Positions 31,478-42,845 of a DNA stretch of 64,000 bases are shown piece after piece. Origin of the DNA: Exiguobacterium sibiricum 7-3 (GTDB lineage Bacteria > Bacillota > Bacilli > Exiguobacteriales > Exiguobacteriaceae); the NCBI RefSeq assembly GCF_000620865.1, contig NZ_KK211190.1, positions 1,873,971 to 1,937,970 on the forward strand, read 5' to 3'. A program made the translations under genes and the position numbers. The stretch's first letter is position 1; every line of letters starts with the position of its first letter. The notes beneath the pieces were generated by a model that was not told the DNA's origin, did not search any database, and was given only the letters and a program-made list of their open reading frames with translations.

Positions 31478-33244
31478 TTACGAGACCGATGAAACGTGAC
31501 CGGATTGCAGTTCATACATCTTTTTATATAATCCGTTCTTTTCAATCAGTGTCTGATGGTTCCCTTGTTCGACGACTTCCCCTTGATGGAGGACTAAAAT
31601 CAAATCCGCATCCTGGATAGTCGACAACCGGTGGGCAATCGCAATCGTCGTTCGTCCCTGCCGCATCCGTTTTAAGGCGACCTGCACTTTTTCTTCCGTT
31701 TCCGTATCAATCGAACTTGTCGCTTCGTCGAGAATCAAGACTTTCGGATCCCGCGCCATTGTCCGGGCAAACGAGACCAACTGACGTTCTCCGGCAGAGA
31801 ATGTCGCTCCCCGCTCAGCGACCGGACTGTCATATTGTTCATCCAACTGATTGATGAAAGCATCTGCTTGGACAAAACGGGCTGCTTCCTCGACTTTTTT
31901 GAATGGAATCGAGGGATCAAATAACCGGATGTTATCCGCGACACTGCCTGTAAACAGAAACGAATCCTGTAACACGAGACCGACATGACGCCGCAGTTCC
32001 TCTTCCGGCAATTGTTCGAGCGGTTGCCCGTCAATCAAGATCCGGCCCGATTGATACGAATAAAACCGCATCAAAATATTGATGATCGAACTCTTTCCGC
32101 TACCGGTCTGACCGACCAAGGCAACTGTCTGTCCTTTTTTCACTTCGAACGAAATCCCTTTTAAGATTTCCTTCTCACCGTCGTAACTGAACCGGACATT
32201 ATCAAAGACGATGTGTCCTTCTGTAATATCAGCGTCACCCGCAATTGTCTTCGCAGGTTCCGGCTCATCCGTATCGAGTACTTTAAAGACGCGGTCTGCC
32301 GAGACGACGGCTTGTTGGAATTCAGATAAGCGTTGCATGATTTGCTGGACCGGTTGGAAAATCCGCTCCATATAACTGATAAAGGCATAGACAACCCCGA
32401 CTTGCACCGTTTGCGAAAATGACAGGACACCAAAGTACGTGATCAAGGACGCAATCGTCAGCGCCAACATCAACTCGATGATTGGCCGAAGCAACCAGCT
32501 GTCGAGTTTCAGGTTCTTGTAACGACCGTTCTGATGGGCGATGTTTGTCTCTTCGAATTCCGCCATCAACCGTTTTTCCTGCCGAAACTGCTGAATGATC
32601 GCCATTCCATTGATCGATTCATTCAGCTGTCCGTTAATCTTCGACAACAAATCCCGAACTTCGGCATAATATTTCGTTGAATAACGGCGATAAATCCAGA
32701 TGATGAAATAAAACAGCGGTAACAGGACTAACGCAATCGTCGCGAGGCGTGGTTCCAGCAAGTAAAGGAAAAGATACGTTCCAATCAGTTGCACCCCACT
32801 TTGGACGAACGTCGACAAGACACCGATGTATAGTTCTTTAATGGCTTCCGTATCGTTTGTGATCCGCGAAACAAGTACGCCAGCCGGTGTCCGGTCAAAG
32901 TAACCGAGCCGTAAGTGCATGACGTGACGAAATACATCGATGCGAAGCCGTTGAATGACTTTTAAGGCAATCTTTTGAAATTCAAACGCCTGTAGATAAT
33001 CAACGACGATACCGGTCGTATGCAAAAGTAAGTACACACCGAACAATAACGCAACTTCCTGCGCCGGATAGTTGCCGACCGCGACATAATCATCGATAAA
33101 GATTTTGACGAGATAAGGACCTCCGAGCTTTGCTCCGGTCGTCACGAGCAGCAGTAAAAAGGCGACTAAAACTTGTTTTTTAAACGGTTTGACGAATCCA
33201 AGCAATCGTCGCAAGACCGCTTTTTCATTAATATCATGATTCAA
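31478..33244 (-). CDS. Heterodimeric ABC exporter, second subunit (catalytic Walker B)
   Basis: 588 residues: six transmembrane segments, then an ATPase domain with Walker A GQTGSGKSS, Walker B ILDEATSSID with the catalytic Glu, and H-loop IAIAHRLS. Its signature motif is altered to FSAGERQ instead of LSGGQ. It starts with TTG 33244 behind GGGAGG, overlapping the end of the first subunit gene by 11 bp. The much longer open frame upstream is not translated into this protein. Together with the partner it resembles BmrC/BmrD (YheI/YheH) multidrug exporters. Confidence 0.92.
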   Translation of the reverse strand: MNHDINEKAVLRRLLGFVKPFKKQVLVAFLLLLVTTGAKLGGPYLVKIFIDDYVAVGNYPAQEVALLFGVYLLLHTTGIVVDYLQAFEFQKIALKVIQRLRIDVFRHVMHLRLGYFDRTPAGVLVSRITNDTEAIKELYIGVLSTFVQSGVQLIGTYLFLYLLEPRLATIALVLLPLFYFIIWIYRRYSTKYYAEVRDLLSKINGQLNESINGMAIIQQFRQEKRLMAEFEETNIAHQNGRYKNLKLDSWLLRPIIELMLALTIASLITYFGVLSFSQTVQVGVVYAFISYMERIFQPVQQIMQRLSEFQQAVVSADRVFKVLDTDEPEPAKTIAGDADITEGHIVFDNVRFSYDGEKEILKGISFEVKKGQTVALVGQTGSGKSSIINILMRFYSYQSGRILIDGQPLEQLPEEELRRHVGLVLQDSFLFTGSVADNIRLFDPSIPFKKVEEAARFVQADAFINQLDEQYDSPVAERGATFSAGERQLVSFARTMARDPKVLILDEATSSIDTETEEKVQVALKRMRQGRTTIAIAHRLSTIQDADLILVLHQGEVVEQGNHQTLIEKNGLYKKMYELQSGHVSSVS

Positions 33245-34991
33245 GCATTCCACCTCCCTGTTCGACGAGTGATTCGAGTTGCTGACGGTCGTAGGTTTCT
33301 TTATACCAACCGTCACGCGCCAGTAATTCCTCGTGTGTTCCCCGTTCAATGATCCGTCCCGCATCGAGGACGATGATCTCATCGGTATGCGAAACCGCCG
33401 ACAGACGGTGCGCGACAATAATTTGTGACTGTTCGTTATCCGCCGTCCGGAAGTGTTCGATGATCGCTTCCTCCGTCTTGGCGTCAACAGCCGACAAGGC
33501 ATCATCAAGTACAAGAATCGGACAATCCGCGAGTAACGCCCGGGCAATCGAAATCCGTTGTTTCTGACCGCCGGATAACGTGACGCCCCGTTCCCCGACC
33601 ATCGTTGCATAACCTTCTGTAAAACCGAGAATATCCTCATGAACTGCAGCGACCCGTGCGGCTTCCATGATTTCCTCCATCGACGCATCTGGTTTTGCAA
33701 ATGCGATATTGTCGGCAATCGAAGCAGAGAACAGGAAGTGATCCTGTGGAACGATCGCGACTTGCTTCCGGACCGTTTCCCGTGTCAATTGTTTGACGTC
33801 TTGCCCACCAATCGCAATCGAGCCGTATTTGACATCGTATTCGCGTGATAACAGACGAACGAACGTCGATTTTCCGGAACCGGTCCGACCGACGATTCCA
33901 AGCGTCCGACCGGGTGTCAATGTTACGCGGATGTTCTCAAGCACTGGTTGTGTATCATATACAAACCGATCGACCGCGACTTGTAAATCCGCGGACGAAA
34001 CCGTCGTCGCCGCTTCTTTCGCATCCTTGATTTCCGGTTCAATCGCAAGCATTCGTTCAATCCGGTCGTACGATGCCCGTCCCCGTTCGACGATATTAAA
34101 CAACCAGCCGAACGCAAGCATCGGCCACGTCAATAATCCTAAGTATGTAGTGAAGGATACGATATCCCCGATCCGAATTTCTCCTTGTTGTAATAAATAT
34201 GCCCCATATCCGACCGCGATGATGTAAGACAAGCCGACCAAACCGAAAATCGTCGGATCAAATAAGGCATCGATTTTCGCAACGCGGCGGTTTTTTTGAA
34301 CGACGTCGTCTGATAGAGAAGTAAACGTTCCGACATCCGACTCGACTTCTCCTGTTGCTTTCAAGACACGAACTCCGCTGACGCTTTCAGCGACCTTGTC
34401 GTTCAAATCTGAAAAGGCTTCCTGTGCATCGTGGAATCTTGAGTGCAGCATCTTCCCATACCGTGACGTCAAATAAACCATCAGTGGCATCGGTAATAAG
34501 GAAACGAGCGTCAGTTTCCAACTGATGGTCGTAATCATCGTGATGATAACGAAACTGCCCATCGTCACGGAATCGACGAGTGTCAAAATACCGGCTCCTG
34601 CCGTCATCGAAACGGCCTGCACATCATTCGTCGCATGCGCCATCAAATCCCCGCTGCGGTACTTCTTGTAAAAGGACTGATCCAAGTCTGAAAAATGACC
34701 ATACAACTGACTTCGCAGCAACCGTCCGAGCCGGATCGACGCTCCAAAGATATAAAACCGCCAAAAATAACGAATCACATAGGTCGATACCCCGATCAAG
34801 ACCAGTGTGCCGACCAATTTCCATAAATCATTTTTCGTCAAGCTGCCTTCGCTCAGTCCGTTGACCGTCGAACCGATTACTTTCGGCGGAATCAGTTCCA
34901 GTCCGGCAACAAAAATCAACGCTATGATTCCTAAACTGTACGCTTTCCATTCGAGTCGAAAAAACCAACTCAGTTTCCTGAAGACTCCCAT
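33234..34991 (-). CDS. Heterodimeric ABC exporter, first subunit (degenerate Walker B)
   Basis: 585 residues, six transmembrane segments plus ATPase domain. Walker A is GRTGSGKST, signature LSGGQKQ, but the Walker B is VLDDALSAVD with Asp in place of the catalytic Glu. Combined with the altered signature of the partner, this gives one consensus and one degenerate ATP site, the rule for heterodimeric exporters. GGGGGGG precedes the ATG. It is the first gene of a two-gene operon; the substrates are not known from sequence. Confidence 0.92.
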   Translation of the reverse strand: MGVFRKLSWFFRLEWKAYSLGIIALIFVAGLELIPPKVIGSTVNGLSEGSLTKNDLWKLVGTLVLIGVSTYVIRYFWRFYIFGASIRLGRLLRSQLYGHFSDLDQSFYKKYRSGDLMAHATNDVQAVSMTAGAGILTLVDSVTMGSFVIITMITTISWKLTLVSLLPMPLMVYLTSRYGKMLHSRFHDAQEAFSDLNDKVAESVSGVRVLKATGEVESDVGTFTSLSDDVVQKNRRVAKIDALFDPTIFGLVGLSYIIAVGYGAYLLQQGEIRIGDIVSFTTYLGLLTWPMLAFGWLFNIVERGRASYDRIERMLAIEPEIKDAKEAATTVSSADLQVAVDRFVYDTQPVLENIRVTLTPGRTLGIVGRTGSGKSTFVRLLSREYDVKYGSIAIGGQDVKQLTRETVRKQVAIVPQDHFLFSASIADNIAFAKPDASMEEIMEAARVAAVHEDILGFTEGYATMVGERGVTLSGGQKQRISIARALLADCPILVLDDALSAVDAKTEEAIIEHFRTADNEQSQIIVAHRLSAVSHTDEIIVLDAGRIIERGTHEELLARDGWYKETYDRQQLESLVEQGGGMLES

Positions 34992-35074
34992 ACAAGTCCC
35001 CCCCTTTTAAATCGATTGAGTATTTCTAATAGTCTCACATTTTAGATTAGCCATCTTCCTAAAAAATAGCAAAC

Positions 35075-35101
35075 AAAAGGAGACCAATCTGGTCTCCTTT
35101 T
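35075..35101. terminator. Terminator after yneF
   Basis: AAAAGGAGACC and GGTCTCCTTTT are exact complements with a five-base loop. Confidence 0.9.
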
Positions 35102-35109
35102 ACAAGTCG

Positions 35110-35340
35110 TTATTTTTTCGGTGATTTCATTGAACCACTCATTGAACGCATCACTTGGTTGACTTTCTTTTGTGATGGCTTTTGACCCATTTGCATCATC
35201 AATGTCTTAATCATATCTTCGTTGATTGGCGGGTTTTGCTCCAAATAGTTCATCATGTATCGGCGAGCGATATAGAAACCAAGGGCGACACCAGCTACCA
35301 AGCAAAGAAGGGCAATTAAAATCCAAATCCATGTAGCCAA
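35110..35340 (-). CDS. yneF: YneF-family membrane protein (UPF0154)
   Basis: 76 residues. One N-terminal transmembrane helix ([25 protein letters not shown]) is followed by the family's [32 protein letters not shown], characteristic of UPF0154. As in B. subtilis it follows tkt on the same strand, though a terminator lies between. Function unknown. Confidence 0.95.
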   Translation of the reverse strand: MATWIWILIALLCLVAGVALGFYIARRYMMNYLEQNPPINEDMIKTLMMQMGQKPSQKKVNQVMRSMSGSMKSPKK

Positions 35341-35412
35341 GTTGCTTCCTCCTCTAACTTCAAACGTCGCTTTTTACTATACTATAATTTAAAGCCTTTG
35401 CATAGATAATGC

Positions 35413-35443
35413 AAAAAAAAGGTGCGCGCGTTTGCGCACCTTT
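35413..35443 (-). terminator. Terminator of tkt
   Basis: On the minus strand AAAGGTGCGC and GCGCACCTTT pair exactly and are followed by T8. Confidence 0.93.
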
Positions 35444-35448
35444 CTTCA

Positions 35449-37428
35449 TTAACCGAGTTGCTTGACTGTGTTCAAGACATTTTCAACAGACATGCCGTAC
35501 TCTTTTAAGAGAAGATCTCCCGGAGCAGAAGCACCGAAGCGATCGATTCCGATGACTTGACCTTCTGTTCCTACATATTTATACCAACCGAGTGAAGCAC
35601 CGGCTTCAATCGCAAGACGCTTCGTGATGCGTTTTGGCAAGACTGATTCTTTGTATTCTGCTGATTGCGCTTCGAATAATTCCCATGACGGAAGTGAGAC
35701 GACTGCTACCGTTTCGCCAAGTTCTTTCTGTGCTTCGACGAGCAAGTGCACTTCAGAACCTGTTCCCATTAAGATCGTATCCGCTGTTTCGATGTTACCC
35801 GCGATGACGTATCCGCCTTTTTCAGCGCCTTCGACCGTCGTACCTTCGAGTTCAGGTAATCCTTGACGTGTCATGACGAGAAGTGTCGGTTTGTTTTTCG
35901 ATTGAACCGCTGTTTTCCATGCGGCAATCGTTTCTTTTCCATCTGCCGGACGGTAAACTGTCAAGTTCGGCATCGCACGGAAACTCATCAAGTGTTCAAC
36001 CGGCTCGTGCGTTGGACCATCTTCACCAACAGCAATCGAGTCATGTGTCAAGACAAAGATCGACTGGATCCCCATCAATGCTGCTAAACGAACCGCTGGA
36101 CGGAGGTAATCCGAGAAGACGAAGAATGTCGCGCCGTAAGGAATGACACCACCGTGTAACGCCATACCGTTGACAGCAGCTGCCATCGCGAACTCACGAA
36201 CACCAAACCAGATGTTACGGCCGCTTGGATCGATGTCGAAGTCAGCTTCGCCTTTGAGCATCGTGTTGTTTGATCCTGCTAAGTCAGCTGATCCACCGAA
36301 GATCGACGGGATGTTTTTCGCAAGAGCGTTTAAGACTTCACCACTTGTCTGACGTGTTGCTTTTTTCGATGTCAGATCGTAAGTCGGAAGGTCTGCTTCC
36401 CAGTTGCTTGGCAATTCGTTATTGATTGCTTGAACAAGTTCAGCATGCAATTCTGGATGTGCTGCTTTGTATTGTTCCATTTTCTCAGTCCATGCTGCTT
36501 CCGTGTCAGCGCCACGTTTTTCGATGCGCTCTTCGAACAAGTCTTTAACTTCTTCCGGCACATAGAATTCTTCGTGATCCCAAACGTAGCTTGCTTTCGT
36601 CAACTTGATTTCCGCATCTCCGAGTGGTGCACCGTGTGAAGCCGATTTCCCTGATTTGTTTGGTGAACCAAATCCGATGACTGTTTTCACTTCAATCAAT
36701 GTCGGTTTTGTCGTTTCAGCTTTTGCTGCTTCGATTGCTTTTGAAATCGAATCAAGATCCGTTCCGTCTTCGACACGGATAACTTGCCAGTTGTACGCTT
36801 CAAAACGCTGTTGAACGTTTTCCGAGAACGATTTATCGAGATCGCCATCAAGCGAGATGTCGTTTGAATCATACAGAACCACGAGTTTACCAAGACCTAA
36901 ATGTCCTGCTAGTGAAGCCGCTTCTGCTGAAACACCTTCCATTAAGTCGCCGTCTCCGCAAATGCCGTATGTGAAGTGATCGACGACGTTTAAGTCGTCA
37001 CGGTTGTATTTCGCTTCGAGGTGACGTTCTGCCATCGCCATCCCGACAGCCATCGCGATGCCTTGTCCGAGTGGACCAGTCGTCGCATCGACACCTGCTG
37101 TGTGACGGTATTCCGGGTGACCCGGTGTTTTTGAGTTCCATTGACGGAATGACTTCAAGTCATCCATCGCGAGATCATAACCTGATAAATGGAGGAGTGA
37201 GTAGAGAAGCATTGAACCGTGTCCTGCTGAAAGTACAAAACGGTCACGGTTGAACCATTCTGGATTTTTAGGGTTGTGGTTCATATGATCCGCCCATAAT
37301 GTAAATGCCATCGGTGCTGCACCCATCGGCATTCCCGGGTGACCCGAGTTCGCTTTTTGTACTGCATCAATTGATAAGGTACGAATCGTATTTACTGCTA
37401 ATAATTCTACTGTTGTCATGTTCGTCAA
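35449..37428 (-). CDS. tkt: Transketolase
   Basis: About 660 residues, the normal length. It transfers two-carbon units between sugar phosphates in the pentose phosphate pathway with thiamine diphosphate. Conserved blocks: [34 protein letters not shown], the ThDP motif [10 protein letters not shown] with the closing Asn (DSNDIS), and [19 protein letters not shown]. The start is uncertain: TTG 37428 has GAGAGG at good distance and is preferred; ATG 37437 abuts that sequence, and ATG 37419 lies 18 bases from it. Monocistronic with its own terminator. Confidence 0.97.
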   Translation of the reverse strand: MTNMTTVELLAVNTIRTLSIDAVQKANSGHPGMPMGAAPMAFTLWADHMNHNPKNPEWFNRDRFVLSAGHGSMLLYSLLHLSGYDLAMDDLKSFRQWNSKTPGHPEYRHTAGVDATTGPLGQGIAMAVGMAMAERHLEAKYNRDDLNVVDHFTYGICGDGDLMEGVSAEAASLAGHLGLGKLVVLYDSNDISLDGDLDKSFSENVQQRFEAYNWQVIRVEDGTDLDSISKAIEAAKAETTKPTLIEVKTVIGFGSPNKSGKSASHGAPLGDAEIKLTKASYVWDHEEFYVPEEVKDLFEERIEKRGADTEAAWTEKMEQYKAAHPELHAELVQAINNELPSNWEADLPTYDLTSKKATRQTSGEVLNALAKNIPSIFGGSADLAGSNNTMLKGEADFDIDPSGRNIWFGVREFAMAAAVNGMALHGGVIPYGATFFVFSDYLRPAVRLAALMGIQSIFVLTHDSIAVGEDGPTHEPVEHLMSFRAMPNLTVYRPADGKETIAAWKTAVQSKNKPTLLVMTRQGLPELEGTTVEGAEKGGYVIAGNIETADTILMGTGSEVHLLVEAQKELGETVAVVSLPSWELFEAQSAEYKESVLPKRITKRLAIEAGASLGWYKYVGTEGQVIGIDRFGASAPGDLLLKEYGMSVENVLNTVKQLG

Positions 37429-37584
37429 AACAATCATCCTCTCTCTTTTTCACAAATTCCTTCTCATTTTAGCATACCCAGAAATGTGATACAACTTTTC
37501 TAAATAGTATGTCACATTAAAATGAATGCGCTCTCTATTGCCGTTTTCTTGGCACTTTCGTGATACACATTACGAACTTTTTCT

Positions 37585-37628
37585 CAAAAAAAGCTACCCC
37601 ACTCATCCCATTGAGTGACATAGCTTTT
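37585..37628 (-). terminator. Terminator of ynzC
   Basis: AAAAGCTA and TAGCTTTT pair outside CACTCA/TGAGTG; on the minus strand T-rich sequence follows. Confidence 0.8.
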
Positions 37629-37632
37629 CCGA

Positions 37633-37869
37633 TTATTGTTTGTTCCGTTCTTCTTCTTGTGCCTGCTTTAGTTTTTCCGGTGTTACGTCGGTTCCTTCTT
37701 CATCGACGATTTTAATGCCCATCATCTGATTTTTGAACGAACCGCGGAATGCTTCGAGATAAGCCGTCCGTAATTCTTTTTGTTCCGCTGTTTCCGCATC
37801 GGTCAGCGGCTCGATTTTTGATTTATTGGCTAATTCATTAATCCGGTCTAATTGTTCTTGTGATAACAT
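37633..37869 (-). CDS. ynzC: YnzC-family protein (DUF896/UPF0291)
   Basis: 78 residues, two helices: LDRINELANKSKIEPLTDAE then EQKELRTAYLEAFRGSFKNQ, the hallmark of the UPF0291 family. In B. subtilis it is the last gene of the LexA-controlled yneA-yneB-ynzC operon. Here a strong terminator stands between yneB and ynzC, so it may be partly uncoupled from the SOS transcript. Function unknown. Confidence 0.93.
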   Translation of the reverse strand: MLSQEQLDRINELANKSKIEPLTDAETAEQKELRTAYLEAFRGSFKNQMMGIKIVDEEGTDVTPEKLKQAQEEERNKQ

Positions 37870-37931
37870 AGTATCCCTCTTTCTGTTGACTCAAAGTTGA
37901 GCATTCAATAGTAACCTTACTGTAAAAGACA

Positions 37932-37980
37932 CAAAAAAAAAAAGCAAGTTTGATGCGCAGCTAAGGCATCAAACCTGCTT
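37932..37980 (-). terminator. Terminator between yneB and ynzC
   Basis: AAGCAAGTTTGATGC (37942-37956) pairs with GCATCAAACCTGCTT (37966-37980), one mismatch, then T10 on the minus strand. Confidence 0.92.
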
Positions 37981-37982
37981 CC

Positions 37983-38642
<660 letters not shown>

Positions 38643-38681
38643 TCACACCCCTGTTCGTTCATTGACAACTTTTACAGTTTG

Positions 38682-38969
38682 TCATTGTTGCGCGATTGGT
38701 ACAACGATTTTGTTTTTCGAAATGACATGTGTCGTCTTTAATTCATTATTCTCAATCAACCATTCGACATATTCTTGGTCCGTCATTGAACCGTCGTTGT
38801 AGACTTCGGCGACTTGTTCGACTGTCGCATTTTGATCGACCGTAACAGAAGCCGTCAAGAGTTGATCGACCTTTTCGTCCGGTCGAGGCGTTAAGAGAAA
38901 AAGAATGAAAGCAAGGCTGAGCGTATAAAAAACAATGGAAAAGGCATGGGTACGAATCGTATGCATCAT
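38682..38969 (-). CDS. yneA: SOS-induced cell division suppressor, YneA-like
   Basis: 95 residues: one N-terminal transmembrane helix (FSIVFYTLSLAFILFLL) and an extracellular LysM-like part (TVDQNATVEQVAEVYND ... NELKTTHVISKNKIVVPI). YneA blocks septation during the SOS response in B. subtilis. The start at 38969 follows GGAGGG. It is divergent from lexA, with three LexA boxes in the gap, and lies upstream of yneB on the same strand. Confidence 0.88.
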   Translation of the reverse strand: MMHTIRTHAFSIVFYTLSLAFILFLLTPRPDEKVDQLLTASVTVDQNATVEQVAEVYNDGSMTDQEYVEWLIENNELKTTHVISKNKIVVPIAQQ

Positions 38970-39013
38970 GATAAATCCCTCCAATTAAAAATGATTTAGA
39001 ATAGATGTTCTCG

Positions 39014-39025
39014 GAACAATTGTTC
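39014..39025. promoter_or_regulatory. LexA box 1
   Basis: GAACAATTGTTC, a perfect palindrome (extended CGGAACAATTGTTCG), fitting CGAAC-N4-GTTCG with one mismatch. It is the site nearest yneA. Confidence 0.85.
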
Positions 39026-39045
39026 GCATAACTCATCTTAAACCA

Positions 39046-39059
39046 AGAACCAGTGTTCG
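39046..39059. promoter_or_regulatory. LexA box 2
   Basis: AGAACCAGTGTTCG: GAAC-N4-GTTC core with one deviation from the consensus. Confidence 0.8.
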
Positions 39060-39074
39060 GTCAACACAAAATGT

Positions 39075-39088
39075 CGAACAATTGTTTG
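39075..39088. promoter_or_regulatory. LexA box 3, overlapping the lexA -35
   Basis: CGAACAATTGTTTG: one mismatch to the 14-bp consensus. It overlaps the predicted -35 of lexA, so bound LexA should block its own promoter. Confidence 0.88.
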
Positions 39089-39114
39089 TACGCTCATTTG
39101 TTCTATGTTATAGT
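39086..39114 (+). promoter_or_regulatory. lexA promoter
   Basis: TTGTAC (39086-39091), 17-bp spacer, TATAGT (39109-39114). Confidence 0.65.
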
Positions 39115-39177
39115 GATTTTAGAAACATGTATTCCTATAACCTTCAAAAACCAATCCGGAAAGAGGTGGCAATTCAT

Positions 39178-39792
39178 ATGCGGAAAATGTCGAAACGACA
39201 ACAAGAAATCCTTGACTACATCGTTGCTCAAGTGAAACTGAAAGGGTATCCGCCTTCAGTTCGTGAAATCGGTGAAGCTGTTGGTCTTGCTTCAAGCTCA
39301 ACGGTACACGGTCATTTGGATCGTCTAGAAAAACGCGGACTGATTCGCCGTGACCCAACTAAGCCACGTGCGATTGAGATATTGCTTGATAAACCTGATG
39401 AAGATCACGAAGCCATCGTGCATATTCCCGTCATCGGGAAAGTAACGGCTGGTCTTCCAATCACGGCCATCGAAAACATTGAGGAACACTTCCCACTTCC
39501 TGCACATTACGTCGGGAACGAAAATGTCTTCATGTTGACGATTGATGGTGAGTCCATGATCAACGCAGGTATTCTAGACGGTGACCGGGTCATCGTTCGT
39601 CAGCAAAACACAGCAGAGAATGGTGAAATCGTCGTTGCTATGACCGAAGATAGCGAAGCGACAGTCAAACGGTTCTTCTTAGAAGATCAACAAGTACGTC
39701 TCCAACCAGAAAATGACTCGATGGACCCGATGTATTTCGATAACGTCTCGATTCTTGGCAAGGTCATCGGCGTATATCGGACGATCCACTAA
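39178..39792 (+). CDS. lexA: SOS repressor LexA
   Basis: 204 residues. Winged helix at the N terminus ([36 protein letters not shown]). The RecA-stimulated self-cleavage site is Ala91-Gly92 (VTAGLP); catalytic Ser126 (DGESM) and Lys164 (ATVKRF) are present. The start at ATG 39178 follows AAAGAGGTGG; the open frame extends upstream into the promoter but is not coding. Autoregulated through LexA box 3. Confidence 0.97.
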   Translation: MRKMSKRQQEILDYIVAQVKLKGYPPSVREIGEAVGLASSSTVHGHLDRLEKRGLIRRDPTKPRAIEILLDKPDEDHEAIVHIPVIGKVTAGLPITAIENIEEHFPLPAHYVGNENVFMLTIDGESMINAGILDGDRVIVRQQNTAENGEIVVAMTEDSEATVKRFFLEDQQVRLQPENDSMDPMYFDNVSILGKVIGVYRTIH

Positions 39793-39797
39793 GCGAG

Positions 39798-39822
39798 GGA
39801 CCAGCTCAGCTGGTCTTTTTTT
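39798..39822 (+). terminator. lexA terminator whose T tract touches the next start codon
   Basis: GACCAG, loop CTCAG, CTGGTC, then T7 ending at 39822. The ATG of the next gene is 39823-39825. Confidence 0.85.
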
Positions 39823-40293
39823 ATGCCTTCTGGAAATGTACATGATACAGTCAATACCGTTGCTTTAACCGGCTACGTTGCGTATTCGGTCGCAACGCAG
39901 CAGACGGATTGGCTTCCAACTGCTGTCGGCATCGCTGTCGGCACCCTTTGGCTTTCACCCGACCTCGATTTGAAGTCTGAACCTTACTATCGCCACGGAC
40001 CGCTACGTGTCCTTTGGATGCCGTATGTCAAAATCATGCCCCACCGTTCCATCTGGTCGCATGGCTTGATCATCGGTGACCTCATTCGCCTGCTGTACAG
40101 CGCGGCTTTCGTGATTCCACTTTTATTTTTAGCGCTGTACCTGAAAATCATCGAGTCGAGTACGGTCGATTCCTGGTTTGCAGCCATGCCTGCTTTTATC
40201 ACCGGCATCATGGTTGCCAGTACGATCCATATCGTTCTTGATCATTCCAGCAGTTTCTTTCGAACTAAAAAAAAGCGAAAAAAACGCCGCTGA
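39823..40293 (+). CDS. DUF2227-like membrane protein, putative metal-binding
   Basis: 156 residues, three to four hydrophobic segments. It has the COG2389/DUF2227 pattern: MPSGNVHDTVN at the very start, LSPDLDLKSEPYYRHGPLRV, PHRSIWSHG and HIVLDH, with conserved His/Asp that could bind metal. The family start (MPSG-x-x-HD) fixes the ATG at 39823, although it has no ordinary ribosome binding site and follows a terminator T tract directly. The C terminus is very basic. Function unknown. Confidence 0.88.
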   Translation: MPSGNVHDTVNTVALTGYVAYSVATQQTDWLPTAVGIAVGTLWLSPDLDLKSEPYYRHGPLRVLWMPYVKIMPHRSIWSHGLIIGDLIRLLYSAAFVIPLLFLALYLKIIESSTVDSWFAAMPAFITGIMVASTIHIVLDHSSSFFRTKKKRKKRR

Positions 40294-40335
40294 AAACCCT
40301 TCGTTCATCACAAAAATGAACAAAGGGTTTTTGTT
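40293..40335 (+). terminator. Terminator of the DUF2227-like gene
   Basis: AAAACCCTT-C-GTTCA and TGAAC-A-AAGGGTTTT pair around TCACAAAAA; T tract follows. Confidence 0.88.
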
Positions 40336-40402
40336 ATCCATTTTTCATTTTTTTAAACATAAATTAAGGAAAATTTAATTTGAAGATTTGAATTATTTGT
40401 AT

Positions 40403-40416
40403 TGAAAACGTTATCA
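40403..40416 (+). promoter_or_regulatory. cre site (CcpA operator) upstream of glpF
   Basis: TGAAAACGTTATCA matches the cre consensus TGWNANCGNTNWCA at every defined position. It lies 63 bp before the glpF start, consistent with carbon catabolite repression of glycerol uptake. Confidence 0.88.
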
Positions 40417-40478
40417 ATTAGATGTAGGTTTAAATGGAAAGGCCAATATTTGCTTTAATCCAAAGGGAGGGTTTTTGC

Positions 40479-41180
40479 ATGAGTAACTTTATTAGTGAGC
40501 TGATTGGAACAATGATTCTGATTTTGCTCGGGGATGGGGTCGTTGCAGGGGTTGTCTTGAAAAAGACGAAATCTGAGAACAGCGGCTGGATCGTCATCAC
40601 ATTTGCTTGGGGTCTCGCCGTCATGACTGCAGTTTATATTGCAGCCGCCAGTGGTGCCCACCTTAATCCAGCGGTCACATTGTCGCTAGCGTTAAACTCT
40701 GATTTACCATGGGCAGATGTACCTGTCTACATCGCCGCTCAATTAATCGGAGCCTTTATCGGTGCGGTACTCGTTTGGCTTCATTACATGAAACATTTTG
40801 AAGCGACAGATGACCAAGCTGCAAAATTAGGTGTCTTTGCAACAGGACCAGCTATCCGCCATACCGGTTCAAACCTTGTTTCTGAAATCATCGGGACATT
40901 CGTCTTGGTCTTCGGAATCCTAGCATTTGGTGCCAACTCATTCGCTGACGGTCTAAACCCGTTAATCGTTGGTCTTCTTGTTGTCGTCATCGGTCTCTCG
41001 CTTGGTGGTACAACAGGATATGCCATCAATCCGGCCCGTGACCTTGGACCGCGGATTGCCCATGCCATTTTACCAATCCCGGGAAAAGGTTCGTCAGATT
41101 GGGGTTATTCTTGGATCCCAGTCGTCGGTCCATTCATCGGTGGTGCGATTGCCGTTTTCCTTCATCAAATGCTGTTTTAA
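40479..41180 (+). CDS. glpF: Glycerol uptake facilitator
   Basis: 233 residues, six transmembrane segments plus the two half-helices with NPA motifs: [11 protein letters not shown] and [11 protein letters not shown]. The Asp after the second NPAR is typical of glycerol-conducting channels rather than water channels. The start at 40479 follows AGGGAGGG. It is followed after 43 bp by glpK; a cre box lies upstream. No GlpP-type antiterminator hairpin is evident in the short leader. Confidence 0.96.
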   Translation: MSNFISELIGTMILILLGDGVVAGVVLKKTKSENSGWIVITFAWGLAVMTAVYIAAASGAHLNPAVTLSLALNSDLPWADVPVYIAAQLIGAFIGAVLVWLHYMKHFEATDDQAAKLGVFATGPAIRHTGSNLVSEIIGTFVLVFGILAFGANSFADGLNPLIVGLLVVVIGLSLGGTTGYAINPARDLGPRIAHAILPIPGKGSSDWGYSWIPVVGPFIGGAIAVFLHQMLF

Positions 41181-41184
41181 TTGA

Positions 41185-42741
<1,557 letters not shown>

Positions 42742-42748
42742 TTTCTTG

Positions 42749-42783
42749 ACTGGTGTTCCCTCGCGGAATACCAGTTTTTTTGT
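42749..42783 (+). terminator. Terminator of glpFK
   Basis: ACTGGT-G-TTCC, CTCGC, GGAA-T-ACCAGT, then T8. Confidence 0.92.
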
Positions 42784-42791
42784 TTTCACTA

Positions 42792-42830
42792 AAAAACAGG
42801 CCCGCTTCCTGTACGGAAACGAACCTGTTA
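42792..42830 (-). terminator. Terminator of the dhaKLM operon
   Basis: On the minus strand AACAGG and CCTGTT close a stem with inner TTTCC/GGAA pairing, followed by T6. Confidence 0.78.
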
Positions 42831-42845
42831 GTCAGACTATGTGCC

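Noticed and set aside
33245-33718. N-terminal extension of the second ABC subunit frame
   Set aside because: The frame is open only by chance through the end of the first subunit gene; the encoded segment has no transporter features and the ribosome binding site is at the TTG 33244.
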